DNA of 64,000 nucleotides from positions 116,112,990-116,176,989 of the forward strand of contig CM053032.1 of NCBI GenBank assembly GCA_028564925.1, read 5' to 3'. The stretch comes from Lithobates sylvaticus (taxonomy: Eukaryota > Chordata > Amphibia > Anura > Ranidae). The notes beneath the pieces were generated by a model. It had not been told where the DNA came from. It saw only the letters and a list, made by a program, of their open reading frames with translations, and made no database searches. The position numbers and the translations under genes are program-made. Shown here piece after piece: positions 10,831-21,740 of this stretch (position 1 is its first letter; the number at the start of each line of letters is the position of its first letter).

Positions 10831-12280
10831 AGAACTGCAGAAGCCCCCCCCCCACTCGAGCGAGTGGGGGCACCCCTTCATAAGGAGGCTTTAGTATTTT
10901 GTCTTGTAGGTTTCCTTCCCCAGGACTTCTTTTGTCCCTGGGGTTGACCCTGAGGTTTACCTCTTGAACTTGATGGCAGAGGCCGTCGTGACTGCTTGGA
11001 GGCAGACAAACCTGGCACTGGAGAAGGAGCTCGCTTAAATTAAATACGTTTACTCCTCTTCCTAACTGGCAAAAGGGTACTTTTCCACTAGAAATTTTTT
11101 GGGTGCATTTATCCAAATCATCCCCGAACAGCCATTCACTGTGAAAAGGAAAACTAGCCAACATATTTTTGTATGGCACTTCGGCTGACCAATTTTTCAG
11201 CCATAAGATTCTACGCATATGAACCAGCCCAATCGTAAGGCGTGAGGCCTGGAGAATAGAATCTCTCATAGCGTCTATTGCAAAACATAAAGCCCCTGGT
11301 AGCTCGGCTAAATCCTGGGCCTGCTGATCAGAAATAACCTTGAGCACCTGTTTAAACTGGTCTCTCAAGGATTGACATACACCAGTCACTGAACCTGCCA
11401 GAGAAAAAGTGTTTTTTTAATAGGAATTCCAACTTCTTATCCATTGGATCCCTAAGCAATTGAGCACTGTCTACCGGACAAGTCAAATTTTTATTCACAG
11501 TGGATATAGCAGCATCAATTGCTGGTATCTCCCACTTCTTAGTGAATTTTTCCTCCATAGGATAAAGTGTTGAAAACTTTTTAGGGGGAAAAAAATGCTT
11601 ATCTGAGTGATCCCACTCAGAATACATAAAATGGACAAGAAAGGTATGAACAGCTTGAGGAGGCTTTAGCGAACCCAAACAAGAAGTGGGCTTATCAACC
11701 GACTCAGTTAAGGGTAGCATAAATGTGGAACGGACCATCTCAGTAAGAGATTGCACCATCAATCTTTCAGATTGTGAAGCTGATCCTTCCACATTTGACC
11801 CCTCAGAAGAGAAGTCAATCAGCCTCTTCACGGTCCCCTGAGAGAAATTCGTCTTCTCCCCACCCTAGTTCCTCAGTTTGGGGGTCCTGGGTAATGGACA
11901 GGGACCTGTCAATTTTGTCCCACACTTTGATGCGATTAAAGCCGCTAACCTTTCTTCCAAACCTATCATGGCTGAGGAAAAAAATTCTTCAGTAATATAG
12001 ACAGGGGCTGCAGTGTTGGAAACAGTTTCAACATTTGCCAGTCCTGATGGCTCACTCTGACAGCCACCTCAGATCTCTCAGGGGAGGATGCCATTGTAGA
12101 GATGAGTTTAGGCTTTTTGGAGCTTGTGAGTCCCTTTTGAGCCCTTTTTTGGGGTGATTCTACCTCCCCTTCTAACCATGATGCACAAATGTAGAGGTAC
12201 TACCAGAAGAATTTGCACCCACTGCTTGAGCAAATAGTCCAGCAACTGCCGCTATTAGTGCTCAGCCTGGTGCTTTAGTA
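10831..12280 (-). pseudogene. DIRS Gag-like region remnant
   Basis: Minus-strand frames at 10831-11389 and 11352-11831 lie upstream of the RT. The first has a segment LFGDDLDKCTQKISSGK, the second PPQAVHTFLVHFMYSEWDHS; both recall DIRS ORF1 proteins. Assignment is by position and memory of the family. Broken. Confidence 0.55.
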
Positions 12281-12511
12281 AATGTGCCAAGGGAATGCCT
12301 GTGTCACCACTTACGTGCCCCCTTTTAGCTCGTGTCCCTCCAACAGCTTGCAGTCAGCAGAATGGAGCTTTTTAAGTGTACTCCCGCGCTGGAGGTTACT
12401 GCACGCCAACACTGCGCTAAGCCACGCCCCCTCCATATTACCACCGCGCCCTCTCCTCCTCTTTTCAACAAAGCGTTTTCCCACGCAAGCGCGGGCCTCC
12501 GATCCAACGGG

Positions 12512-12564
<53 letters not shown>

Positions 12565-12573
12565 GGGGGGGGG
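12512..12573. repeat. (TG)n microsatellite with G run
   Basis: About 25 TG units are followed by a run of G. A second G run lies near 12695-12710. Long frames on both strands here are repeat artefacts. Confidence 0.95.
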
Positions 12574-13937
12574 GTCGTTGAGGAGGAGAGCTGACAAAAC
12601 CGCCGCGCAGAGGAGGTGAGGAACGGAGCGGCATCCACTGATCGTTCTGGCTCCCCCCTCAATCCAGGGAGAGGGGGAGAGCTTCTGTTCAGGTGGGGGG
12701 GGGGGGGGGGTGTTTTTGGAAAAAAAATCCCCCCCGAACATCTTACCTGAAGCCTGGGACTGCTAGCCGGAAGTCTGCAGTTTCTGCTGAGACAGAGTGA
12801 TCTGAGGAAAGCATGACAAGGTACGTGCTCTATACAGCCCCCAGTGGTGACTAAGCCATGACAACATTTACTTTTAAAGGTGACAATTCATAAGAGAATT
12901 TAAAATTCCTTAGAAATCTCCACTTATCTTTCCTGCCGCAGGGATTCTGTGGTAAAAACAATCAGACCCAATCTTCAACCCTCACGGTGGGCTCTGTTAA
13001 AAAACCTTCAGGAACCCGGAGCCCCTTTTTAAATCGGGGGATCCACACTCCTGGACCCGTAAAGCACCCCGCCAGGAAAACATTATGGCTGCCAAAAAAA
13101 CAAAAAAGTACTGGATCCCGGGGCCCAGCTCTCTAAAAAGAGAAGCGTTCTGGACTAAACCTTGTTTCTTCTACCACGAGCAAGGAATATTCCAGTGGAG
13201 CTCAGCATAGCACATCTTTAATCGTGACCAACACCTAAGACACTGGCGAAAAAACTGAGGTACTCCCAGTAGTGGGAGGGGTTATATAGGGAGTGGACTT
13301 CCTGTCTTAGGGTGCTCCAGTGTCCATCACCTGAAGGTGGCCTATAACCACATAATAACTCCCGTTATGTATGATAAAGGAAAGAGGTTGTGAAGGTCTT
13401 GAGAGAGCTCTTGCTTTTACCCATTATAAGTGGTTTCTTGAGTGACACCTTGGTAATGAGACACCTTTTTAAAGGCCATCAGTTGAGGCTGAAACAGCTG
13501 ATATTAATTTGCAGTAAAAAGGGCAGGATTGCTTTCCAATTACTGATAGATTTCAGCTGGTGTCTTGGCTTTCCATGCCTATTTGCACCTCCCTTTCTTC
13601 TTGTGTTCAAATTTTTTTCCCTGTGTCATTCCATTTTATTACACATAACTTAATTTCTGAACTTATTTGTTTTGCATTTGTATTGTGACAGGAAGCCAGG
13701 AAAATATATGGGTTGTGACCAGGATGGGAGATATATTTGTCCCAGGTTCATGCAGTACACTGATTGCTTTTGTGCTGTGTAGTGAGCCTGTTTGGGCTCA
13801 ATGAAGGTTAACAAGCTCAGGTGTAACAGATAAAGCACTCAGGGCTCTATAAAACTCCCAGGATGATTGGGGAAGTGCTCTACCCTGGAACCAGATCTAT
13901 GTGCATGGCAAACTGGAGAGCAGTAATACCTCTGAAT

Positions 13938-14855
13938 CAGGGCTCAAGTCCTGCGGGAACGAATGGGAACGGAATTTCTGTACTTTTTCCACAACAGGAA
14001 CTCAGTTCCCGTTAGCAGCCGTGTCCTGCAAGACTTTGAAGTATGCGAGCTGTGTGGCAGGTGCTACACCAGCAGCTGCCGACACAGCTCGCAATAGTAA
14101 GTGCCGCACACCTGACCATTCAGGCATTGCCAGTAGGGGCCCCCATGACAGCTTCCGCTTCGATCTACCTGTCAATCACAGCTAGCTGACGGGTAGATCA
14201 GGTCTAGCTGATGGGTAGATCAGCTATTCTGCTCACAGGACATGCAGGGAGAGAGGTGAGCTGAGGGAGGAACATCAGTTTGGGGTGGTAAGCTGAGCAC
14301 AATACCTGGCAAAGTGTAATGCCAGGAGGGACGTTTATGTGGAAATATGTGAAGGGTTGGAATAGCAGCGAGTGTGTGTTGGAGCCCTGCAGAGTTTGCA
14401 GCCCCCCAAGCTAACATACATCTCCTAAGCAGGAACACATCACTATCTCCCCAAGCATTCTGTCCAGATAATGTGCAGTTAATTTATGACCTTTCCATTT
14501 AACCCTGTGTTATCCAAACTCTGTTCAATGAAAAGTGTAAACTCACCACATAAACACTCTATATACAAAATAAAATTCCCCAATAAATATCCGAACACGA
14601 TGTTCAAATTTGCTTGGAAGCACAATTGAATGAATGCGGATTATTCAGAGAATTACCGTATTTATGTTTTTTGACGATTGTTTTTTTTTTTGTGTACTAA
14701 CAGTTAAGCTTCATACACACAATACGAAAATTGGATGAAAAATACCACTTTTGAAGCGTTCGTGCACATGAGCGTATCATTTTTTATTTTTTTTGGTGGG
14801 GGAGTGGATCTTGGGTGGGAGTTCCCACACTTTTTTCCCCAGGACTTGACCCCTG
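13938..14855. mobile_element. non-autonomous hAT element in the Gypsy LTR
   Basis: The 8-bp duplication is CTCTGAAT (13930-13937) and CTCTGAGT (14856-14863), one mismatch. The terminal inverted repeats are CAGGGCTCAAGTCCTG and CAGGGGTCAAGTCCTG. It is 918 bp with no transposase. The inside holds a short duplicated segment GCTGACGGGTAGATCAG/GCTGATGGGTAGATCAG near 14186-14224. Confidence 0.9.
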
Positions 14856-15048
14856 CTCTGAGTGGTGAGATTAAGTCTGTGTAACTAAAAGCCTCTTTTT
14901 ATATCTGTAAATAAACCACTGTTTAGTTTTCACAAAGATCCTGCTGTCTGCCCATGCCTACTTCACAGTGCTGTGACCCATCCAGGGGGTCCTGCACACC
15001 CCGCTACTGAGCTAATCCCTTACATATGGTGGAGGTTTTGCGGGGCAG

Positions 15049-15690
15049 GTGAAGGCCAACATGGAGAAGCTACTGAGACAGCTTGCTCTGGCAAATGCAA
15101 ACCAACAGCAGACAAATAAAACTTTGCAACAGAGCCTTGCAGCCCAAAAAGAGGCTCACCAACAGAGCTGTGCAATTCAAAAGAAAGCACTGGAACAAAC
15201 ACCAAAAATAGAGACCATCATAAAACAATTTCATAAAAGGCAGAAGACGGAGGCTGGGAGTGATTCCAGTAACATACCGTCTTTTCGGGTAAGCCACCTG
15301 TTACCAAAGATGACTGCAGGTGATGACCCTGAGATGTTTCTGACCACCTTTAAAAGGACAGCGGAAAAAAAAATGTGTCCTAAAGAACAATGGGCTGGAC
15401 TAGTGCCCCCCCCCCCCCCCCCCCCCCACTATCTGGAGAATCCCAAAAGACTTATTTTGACATGGAGCCCGCGTATGCAAAGAACTATCATTTGAAAATG
15501 GAAATATTAGCATGACTGGGTGTAACCCTGGCTGTCCGTGCTCAGCATGTCCACAATTGGAGTTATCGGCTGGGAAAGCCACCGCGGTCACAGATGCATG
15601 ATCTTATCCACCTGACCAGGAAAATGGCTGCAGCCAGAAACGCTGTCTGAATGGCTGGTTGAAAGATTTAACAAAACGTTAAAATAAATG
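15049..15690 (+). pseudogene. Gypsy Gag remnant with SCAN-like segment
   Basis: It begins METANL-style as MEKLLRQLALANANQQQT with a Gln-rich coiled stretch, then MTAGDDPEMFLTTFKRTA, typical of vertebrate Gypsy capsid. After a C run at about 15413-15427 comes [17 protein letters not shown], which resembles the SCAN-type capsid core known from Gmr1-like Gypsy elements. Broken fossil. Confidence 0.7.
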
Positions 15691-16120
15691 CTGATGAAGG
15701 TGGTTGATAAGGACAGAAAGTATCTGGGATATACCATTGGGAGAGGTCTAATAAAACCCCAAGTAAACAAACTTGAGGCTATTCAGAGTTGGCCACACCC
15801 CACCAACGAGAAGCATGTTCCAGATTTTTTAGGAGTTGCTGGCTATTATCGGCGCTTTCCCCATTTTGCCTCACAGGCTGCTCCCCTGATCAATTTGACA
15901 AAAGGGAAGGAGTCCATCATGATCAAATGGACCCCCGAAGCAGAAGCAGCTTTTGAGGACTTAAAACAGGCCTTATGTAGTCAGCCAGTGTTGTACTTGC
16001 CTGACTTTTCAAGGAAATTTGTGGTCCAGACGGATGCATCAAATGTTGCGTTAGGAACTGTGTTGTCTCAGGTATTCAAGGGGGAAGAACACCCTAACAC
16101 TGTCAGTTATCCAAGCTAGC
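15688..16120 (+). pseudogene. Gypsy RT/RNase H C-terminal remnant
   Basis: The frame shows YLGYTIGRGLIKPQVNKLEA, FLGVAGYYRRF and VVQTDASNVALGTVLSQVF, the connection and RNase H start of Gypsy polymerases. The catalytic RT part is absent. Fossil. Confidence 0.85.
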
Positions 16121-17001
16121 CTCTGCACACAACTGACCCCCTAATTTTGTAGGTTAAACACTCCTGACTAGGGTTGAGCGAACCCGAACTGTAAAGTTTG
16201 GGTTCGTACTGGAATTTTGGGTGTCCGGGTCCCGGACCCGAACAATTGACTGTGTGTTCGGGATCGCGTCCGGGGTTCGGCGATGTATTGGCGCCTTTTT
16301 AAGAGCTGCAGGGCAGCCAATCCACGTTGGCTTCTTAGGGCACACTAGTGAAACTATCACAGCCATGCCTACTAATGGCATGGCTGTGATTGGCCAGTGC
16401 AGCATGTGACCCAGCCTCTATATAAGCTACAGGCACACAGCACAGCGCGTCACTCTGCTTTAGACAGTGTAGGGAAAGTTGCTTGGCTGCTGTGAGGAAA
16501 TTACATGCTAGGAGTCAGTTCACATTCCTGAAATATCTTATAATTAGTAAGCGATCTACATAGATAGAGAGTGTAGTTCAAGGTTCCTGTTTTGAGGGGG
16601 AGAGAATTATTCAGAAATCAACTCTAAGACCCCATGTGCACATTCTTTTTACACTGCCATGAGCCCAGTGCCAGACAAAATATAACTTTTATCTGCAAGC
16701 TCAGTGCACCAGCACTGCATATGTTACTGTGATACACCATACTCTGGGTGTATTCTGCTATTGCAAAAACATTGCAAAAAAATAAAATTGTGCAGTGTTT
16801 TCTGCATGTTTGCAGGAGTGTGACATTCAATCGATCTTTTTATTCTATTGTGCTATTCCAAATAAAAAAATTGAGTGAAAAAAATTTTTCATAGCATTTT
16901 CTGCAGTTTTGCAGTTTTTGAGATACACGCTGTACATACTGTGGGTGTATTCTGCTATTGCAAAAACACCCATTTAGGGCAAGATCATACATTTTGAAAA
17001 T

Positions 17002-17385
17002 ATGAGGAGATCGTCAAAAAAGGGACGTGGCCCCGGTCATGGTGCTGCTGCTGGTGGAGCTCCTGTTGCAGGGAGAGGACGTGGTCGATCTGTGCCAGCT
17101 ACACGCCCAAGTGAAACACCTTCCTCAAGTGCGAGTAGGCGACAGAGCCTGCAGCGGTATTTCGGCACGCCTAATGAGGCTGTACGTGCTGGCTGGCCTG
17201 CCCTGCTGGAGGTGCTGGCCTGCCCTACAGCCAGTGTATTATCTGAACGTGTATTTAGCACGGCAGGGGGCATTATCTCAGACCAGCGCAGCCGCCTGTC
17301 CAGAGCCAATGTGGACAAGCTCACATTCATTAAAATGAACCAGGCATGGATCCCACAGGACTTGTCCGTACCTTGTGCAGAATAG
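17002..17385 (+). pseudogene. hAT transposase C-terminal dimerisation domain
   Basis: This 127-residue frame has a low-complexity Gly/Arg/Ser N-terminus, perhaps a fused end of the original protein. Residues 67-115 are a hAT C-terminal (dimerisation) domain: WPALLEVLACPTASVLSERV, then FSTAGGIISDQRSRL and NVDKLTFIKMN. The catalytic core is missing, so the protein cannot transpose by itself. It might still dimerise if expressed, which is speculation. The frame stops at TAG just before the nested MITE. Confidence 0.8.
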
Positions 17386-17408
17386 ACACGTATACACGTA
17401 TACCGGTG

Positions 17409-17745
17409 TTCTGACAAAAACTGTCTGGCCATCGGATAGTGTCCGGCCACTTACTGCGCAGGTGCATCGCTTGCACAGTACGGAGGACAAGGAGATTCAC
17501 AAAATCTCCGAAGATGAACGGTGCCTGCGCAGTGAGTGCAGGTTCAAGCCCCACCATCACCATGGACATACGGTAGCACATAGTAACAGGCCCCTCACGG
17601 GCTCGCTTGGCTAGGCTTCAACCTCGGATGATGTGGCTTGAACCTGGACTCACCGCGCATTGTCTTCGGAGAGTTTCGAAATCCCCTTGTCCTACGTACT
17701 GAGCAAGCGCAGTACAGGGCGGACACTATGCGACAGGGGACAGAA
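17409..17745. mobile_element. palindromic MITE inside the hAT
   Basis: Two arms of about 150 bp are inverted copies. Both contain ATAGTGTCCG, TACTGCGC, GGACAAGG, TCTCCGAAGA and CAGGTTCAAGCC. A short centre near 17575-17630 separates them. No clear target duplication was found. Confidence 0.7.
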
Positions 17746-18489
17746 TTCGACACATCACCACCAGCCTTACCCAGCCATTGTTGTATTTTTGAACCAGTGT
17801 TGGCTACCTCGTCCTCCTCCACCACCGCTTCCACCTACACCGCCACCTCAACCTCCTACTCCATATGGACCTCGTCCTCCTAGGTCAAGATTATAATTTT
17901 TTTATCTTTTTAATTTCTAAGTATTTTATTTTCCCACTATCTTATCCATTAAATTGAATATTTTTTTCCAGAAAGGGCGTATTCTGGGGCATTCCCACCA
18001 TATGTGCGGCATCGTGCCGTTGAGTTTCTGAGGTTCTTAATGACTTCCTGTACCTCTTCTGCTGAGAAGGGGGCCTCCAGCATATTATTTTTTATTTTAT
18101 TTTTTTAGTTATTTCCCTATCCACATTTGTTTGCAGAGCACTTGTCATGCTCTTAACAACATTTTGTTGCCATTTGCAGCCCTCTAGCCCTTTCCATAAC
18201 TTTTTTACAGCCATTTTAGTCTTCAAAAGTTCGGGTCCCCATTGACTTCAATGGGGTTCGGAGTTCGGGGTCAAGTTCGGTCCCGAACCCAGACTTTTTT
18301 CCGAAGTTCAGCCGAACCCGCCAACCCCGAACATCCAGGTGTCCGCTCAACTCTACTCCTGATCCCTGCAATCTGTACATGGGTATGACAATTGGGAGTG
18401 GGTAGGATGACTGTGGAAACACATCACAAAGCAGGGGGGCGCAGTTAGGCATTTTTGCCCTGGGCTCTGGATGACCTTGTCTGGCACTG

Positions 18490-18902
18490 TGTCAGAAACC
18501 ATGAATCAGACTGAGACAGAAGCACAGTTAAATTACACTTGTTTAATAATAAAAAAAAGGTAAACAGAGTAAACAGTCAAAACATAGCCAGAGTTCAGGA
18601 ACCGGAACAGATAGTCAGACAAGCCATAACGGGAGCCAGGTAACAGCGTAGTAGAACAGCAAACAGGATCTGGAGCCAGAAGGAATGTCAGCCAAGCAAG
18701 TCTTTAACAGGAACACAGGAGAGCGTATCTAGAGATGTGACCAAGGCGAAGGCAGAGATCATCTGGACTGGATGGCTTAAGTAGGCAGGACCGACAAGCA
18801 GGATCATCAACAGGTGAGTCACTGTGGATAGATAGGAGCTGGCAATTAGCCGACAGCTGAGCAGCCAGCTCAGAGAAGGAAGGGCTGGGCCCAGCCCTGA
18901 CA
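18490..18902 (-). repeat. Gypsy 3' LTR, minus strand
   Basis: 413 bp. On the minus strand it starts TGTCAGGGCTGGGC and ends GGTTTCTGACA, so the LTR ends form inverted TGTCAG/CTGACA. It contains GCCTACTTAAG, a promoter-like box similar to that in the solo LTR at 8192-8882, and a poly-A-signal-like TTATTAAAC. Confidence 0.85.
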
Positions 18903-19056
18903 GTACCCCCTACTCAATGACCCCCCCCCCCCTCGGAGGACCACCAGGCTTGAGGGGAAAACGTCTATGGAAAACACGGAGGAGGACAGGGACATGCACG
19001 TCCGAGGATGGGACCCAAGAGCGTTCCTCCGGACCATACCATTTCCAATGCACCAG

Positions 19057-20055
19057 TTACTGTATGCGCCCAATGAACCCATGGGAGTCAACAATGGACT
19101 GTACTTCATACTCCTTATGGTTCTCAACCTTAACAGAGTGAGGATGTGGCACCGAGGTGGTAAAGCGGTTGCAGACCAAAGGTTTTAATAAGGAGACATG
19201 AAATACATTTGAGATACGCATATTAGAAGGAAGGTCTAATGCGTAAGCCACTGGGTTAATCCTGTGAAGAATATGGAAAGGCCCAATAAACCAAGGTGTG
19301 AAATTCAGAGAGGGAACACGAAGTCGGAGGTTGCGAGATGACAGCCAGACCCTGTCCTCAACCTGGTAGGAAGACGCAGGGAGGTGTCTGCGGTCAGCAT
19401 GGAGTCTGTACCTATCATTAGCATGTCGCAAAGCCTCATGAACTTGGGCCCAAGTGGAACAAAGACCACAGAGATGCTCCTCTAACACAGGAAGATTCGG
19501 CGGAACAAAACAGTCAGGCAACATGGAAGGTTGGAAACCATATTTTGCCATAAACGGGGACAATTGGGAAGCAGAATTCAAGGCACTATTGTGAGCAAAC
19601 TGCCCACGGTACGAGGTCTGAGTTGTTATGATGGTCAGAAACATAGCAACGTAGGAATTGCGCCAAGGACTGACTGGCTCGTTCTGCGGCCCCATTCGAC
19701 TGCGGGTGATACGCAGAGAAAGCCAGATGAATTCCCAACTATACACAAAAGGCTTGCCAGAACTGGGAAACAAAATTGTCCTTGACAATCACCTTGGGTA
19801 GCCCATGTAAGCATAAGATCTCCCGAGCAAAAATGGAAGCCAGTTCCTTAGAAGTGGGCAACTTCTTAAGTGGAATACAATGACACATTTTAGAGAACCG
19901 GTCAACCACCATAAGGATAACTGTGTTGCCCTGGGAGTTGGGTAACTCCACAATGAAATCCATATAGACAGGTGGGTCCAGGGCCTCCCTCCATTGGGTA
20001 TGGGTTGTAGGAGACCCACTGGAAGGTGTCGTGGAGTCTTACTCTGAGCACACAT
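19057..20055 (-). pseudogene. Gypsy integrase remnant
   Basis: The core gives [20 protein letters not shown], with the first catalytic Asp region, followed by [17 protein letters not shown] later frame has LSPFMAKYGFQPSMLP, then a GPFHILHRINPVAYALDLP SH3-like part and VFHVSLLKPLV, with a chromodomain-like EVQSIVDSHG end. This order is typical of chromodomain Gypsy integrases. Fossil. Confidence 0.85.
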
Positions 20056-20149
20056 GGAACAGGCAGCTACAAAGGCGGTTACATCAGCACGTAGACTAGG
20101 CCATCAGAATTGTTGGGAAATGGCCCAAAAGAGTTGATTCTTCCCAGCT

Positions 20150-21124
20150 GCTGTGTCCCCATACGACATGCGGGTGCGGGTTCACGAATGCCCACAGAAT
20201 TAATTCAGGGACCCACATGTGCATGTCATATAGGGACACAGAGGCTGTGTCTGTGCAGCCGCATGTCCCAATAGACTAAAATGGAGGATTTGTGCATCCC
20301 CATGCTGTAAAAGACAGCCCTGTACGAGACACAGATCTAATCACCCCATGTGAATAGGGGCCTTAGACACGAGGTCCTGCAGGCAGCAGTGTGATAAACA
20401 CTAAGATATTTGAAGTTTGCCAGCGCTTTTATGGTTTGCCTGTCCCTCCTTCTTTGGGACTGCTATGGATATTACTACCTGTGATTTATTGGGAAAGTAG
20501 AATTTTTGCATTCACTATAAAATAATTTTCTCTGGCAATTCATTGGGAGGCCCCAGCTCCCTCCATTCTTTTGGCTATCTTATTGCATTCTTTGCCTTTT
20601 GCCACAGTTGAGATGTTCTCAGGGAAGTTACCTTCCATTACTACAGTTTGCCCACTGCTTGCTAGTCCTGAGCTTGTGCTAAAACCATGCAGAGATGGGG
20701 CTCTGCCCTTTGCATTGCCTAGCATACAACCTCTTAGAGGCAGCACCGATACCCATCAGTAATTTTACATAGAATGAGTGAGTAAAAGAGAACATTGCAG
20801 AGATGTATAGTGGAAGTTAGGGTGACTACTTACAACATCGGGCAAGCCAGCTCAGGTAAACATAATCATTTTTTAACTTCTCGCTCTGAATTAATAAAAA
20901 CACCTAAAACAGAATTAGGAAAAAAATATATATATTATTATTATACTACAGGATTTATATAGCGCCGACAGTAATATATATATATGTATATATAAAAATA
21001 TATAAATTAGTAATGTCAGATCAGAAGCAAGCAGGGTGAATTAAAATTGATGATTTAAAAAAAAAAAAAAAAAAATCCCTATAACAAGCACCCCAAGTTT
21101 AGGAGGGAATTTTAATGAAAAAAA
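20150..21124. other. unclassified repeats, no gene seen
   Basis: 20150-20360 holds CATGCGGGTGCGGGTTCACG and a TGAATAGGGGCCTTAGA end, resembling short frog interspersed repeats. 20930-20970 has a TTATTATTATACTACAGGAT tract with TTATATAGCGCCGACAG, a common LINE/SINE tail form. An A run is at 21057-21074. I see no exon with usable splice sites. Confidence 0.4.
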
Positions 21125-21300
21125 CGTTTTAAGGAAAACATCTGCAGCCTTGCACAGCGTCCATCTGCATGCTTGTCAGTGTCATTTGCAGCCTTGCAGC
21201 CTTGTCAGTTTCCATCTGCAGCCTTGCAAGTATCCATCTGCAGCCTTGCAAGTATCCATCTGCAGCCTTCTCAGTTTCATTTGCAGCCTTGCCCAGGCTG
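21125..21300. repeat. 22-bp tandem repeat
   Basis: Degenerate units of the form CCATCTGCAGCCTTGCAAGT recur about six times, with partial units TTGCAGCCTTG. Frames over it are artefacts. Confidence 0.8.
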
Positions 21301-21740
21301 CAGTTAAACTGCAGTGACATGTCAGCGTCACTGCAGTTTGAAAATGGCACCACCGAGATACCTGTGTATCTCGGCTTTTCTCGTAGTCCCGTCCTGTCCT
21401 ATGATGGACATAACGCAGGTCCAATGGCGGGACTGCGCGTGATTGTGAGCGGAGCCGAGCGCCGCCCATATACATACAATAGCCGAGTGTACTCGGCTAG
21501 GCTCGGATAGCTCCGCTCACAGTCACACCCAGTCCCTGTGTTATGTTCATCATAGGGCGGGGCTTGTCGTGACTGAGCGGAACTAGCCGAGGATAGCCGA
21601 GTATACTCGGCTATGTATAGATATCGGCGGTGCTCGATCCTCCGCTCACAATCAGCGGGGGGATCGGCGTATAACACGCACCCACGATTTCCCCCTGATT
21701 TTAAGGGGAAAAAGTATGTGTTATACGCCGATAAATACAG
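21300..21740. repeat. palindrome-rich element ending in CGGCGTATAACAC hairpin
   Basis: Inverted pairs include GAGCGGAGCCGAG-type segments and repeated CGAGTATACTCGGCTA. The right end is a long hairpin: CGGCGTATAACACGCA (21665-21680) pairs with TGTGTTATACGCCG (21717-21730), with an inner TTCCCC/GGGGAA stem. It is likely a non-autonomous DNA element; the left end is not defined. Confidence 0.55.

Larger units (their letters stand above)
7475..13384 (-). mobile_element. DIRS-order retroelement fossil (tyrosine recombinase type)
   Basis: This 5.9-kb fossil sits inside the Tc1 transposase and reads on the minus strand. Its ends are inverted repeats (7540-7660 against about 13250-13365). The left end also forms an inverted pair with an internal copy (7475-7540 against 7698-7765), as expected for DIRS termini. 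Parts in minus-strand order are a Gag-like region, RT-RNase H and a tyrosine recombinase. It is broken in many places and holds a solo LTR at 8192-8882. It is younger than the Tc1 it interrupts. Confidence 0.85.
5480..13683 (-). mobile_element. Tc1-like transposon, split by insertions
   Basis: A TA dinucleotide at 5480-5481 is followed by CAGCGGGTAAAATAAG and a long terminal repeat of about 200 bp. The transposase is on the minus strand in pieces (5670-6370, 7221-7474 and 13385-13440). The right terminal repeat begins near 13590 and is cut at 13683 by a Gypsy LTR; its outer end is not found later in the window. Two insertions split it: an inverted-arm element (6375-7209) and a DIRS fossil (7475-13384). 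Confidence 0.85.
13684..16120 (+). mobile_element. Gypsy-type LTR retroelement fossil, plus strand
   Basis: The 5' LTR is 13684-15024, starting TGTGACA and ending CTTACA, interrupted by a hAT element. It is followed by a leader TATGGTGGAGGTTTTGCGGG that likely holds the primer site. A Gag piece and a C-terminal RT/RNase H piece follow; protease, most of RT, integrase and the 3' LTR are not seen. It is inserted in the right terminal repeat of the Tc1. Broken, with large parts absent. Confidence 0.8.
16169..18355 (+). mobile_element. hAT transposon, internally deleted
   Basis: The target duplication is CTCCTGAC (16161-16168) and CTCCTGAT (18356-18363). The termini are TAGGGTTGAGCGAAC and TAGAGTTGAGCGGAC in inverted orientation. 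The subterminal regions carry repeated CGAACCCG-type motifs, probably transposase binding sites. It holds the C-terminal part of a transposase gene and a small nested MITE. Total 2.19 kb. Confidence 0.9.
18490..20140 (-). mobile_element. Gypsy-type LTR retroelement fossil, minus strand
   Basis: The 3' LTR and the integrase end of a Gypsy element, on the minus strand. The purine-rich tract next to the LTR (on the minus strand AGTAGGGGGTAC just before TGTCAGGG) fits the polypurine primer. Gag, protease and RT are absent. It is partial and broken in a few places. Confidence 0.85.

Noticed and set aside
12282-12741. Frames with poly-Cys-Val or poly-His-Thr
   Set aside because: They are the (TG)n/(CA)n microsatellite and adjacent G runs.
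20540-20746. 68-residue minus frame as a possible exon
   Set aside because: No convincing acceptor and donor at its borders and no known protein segment.
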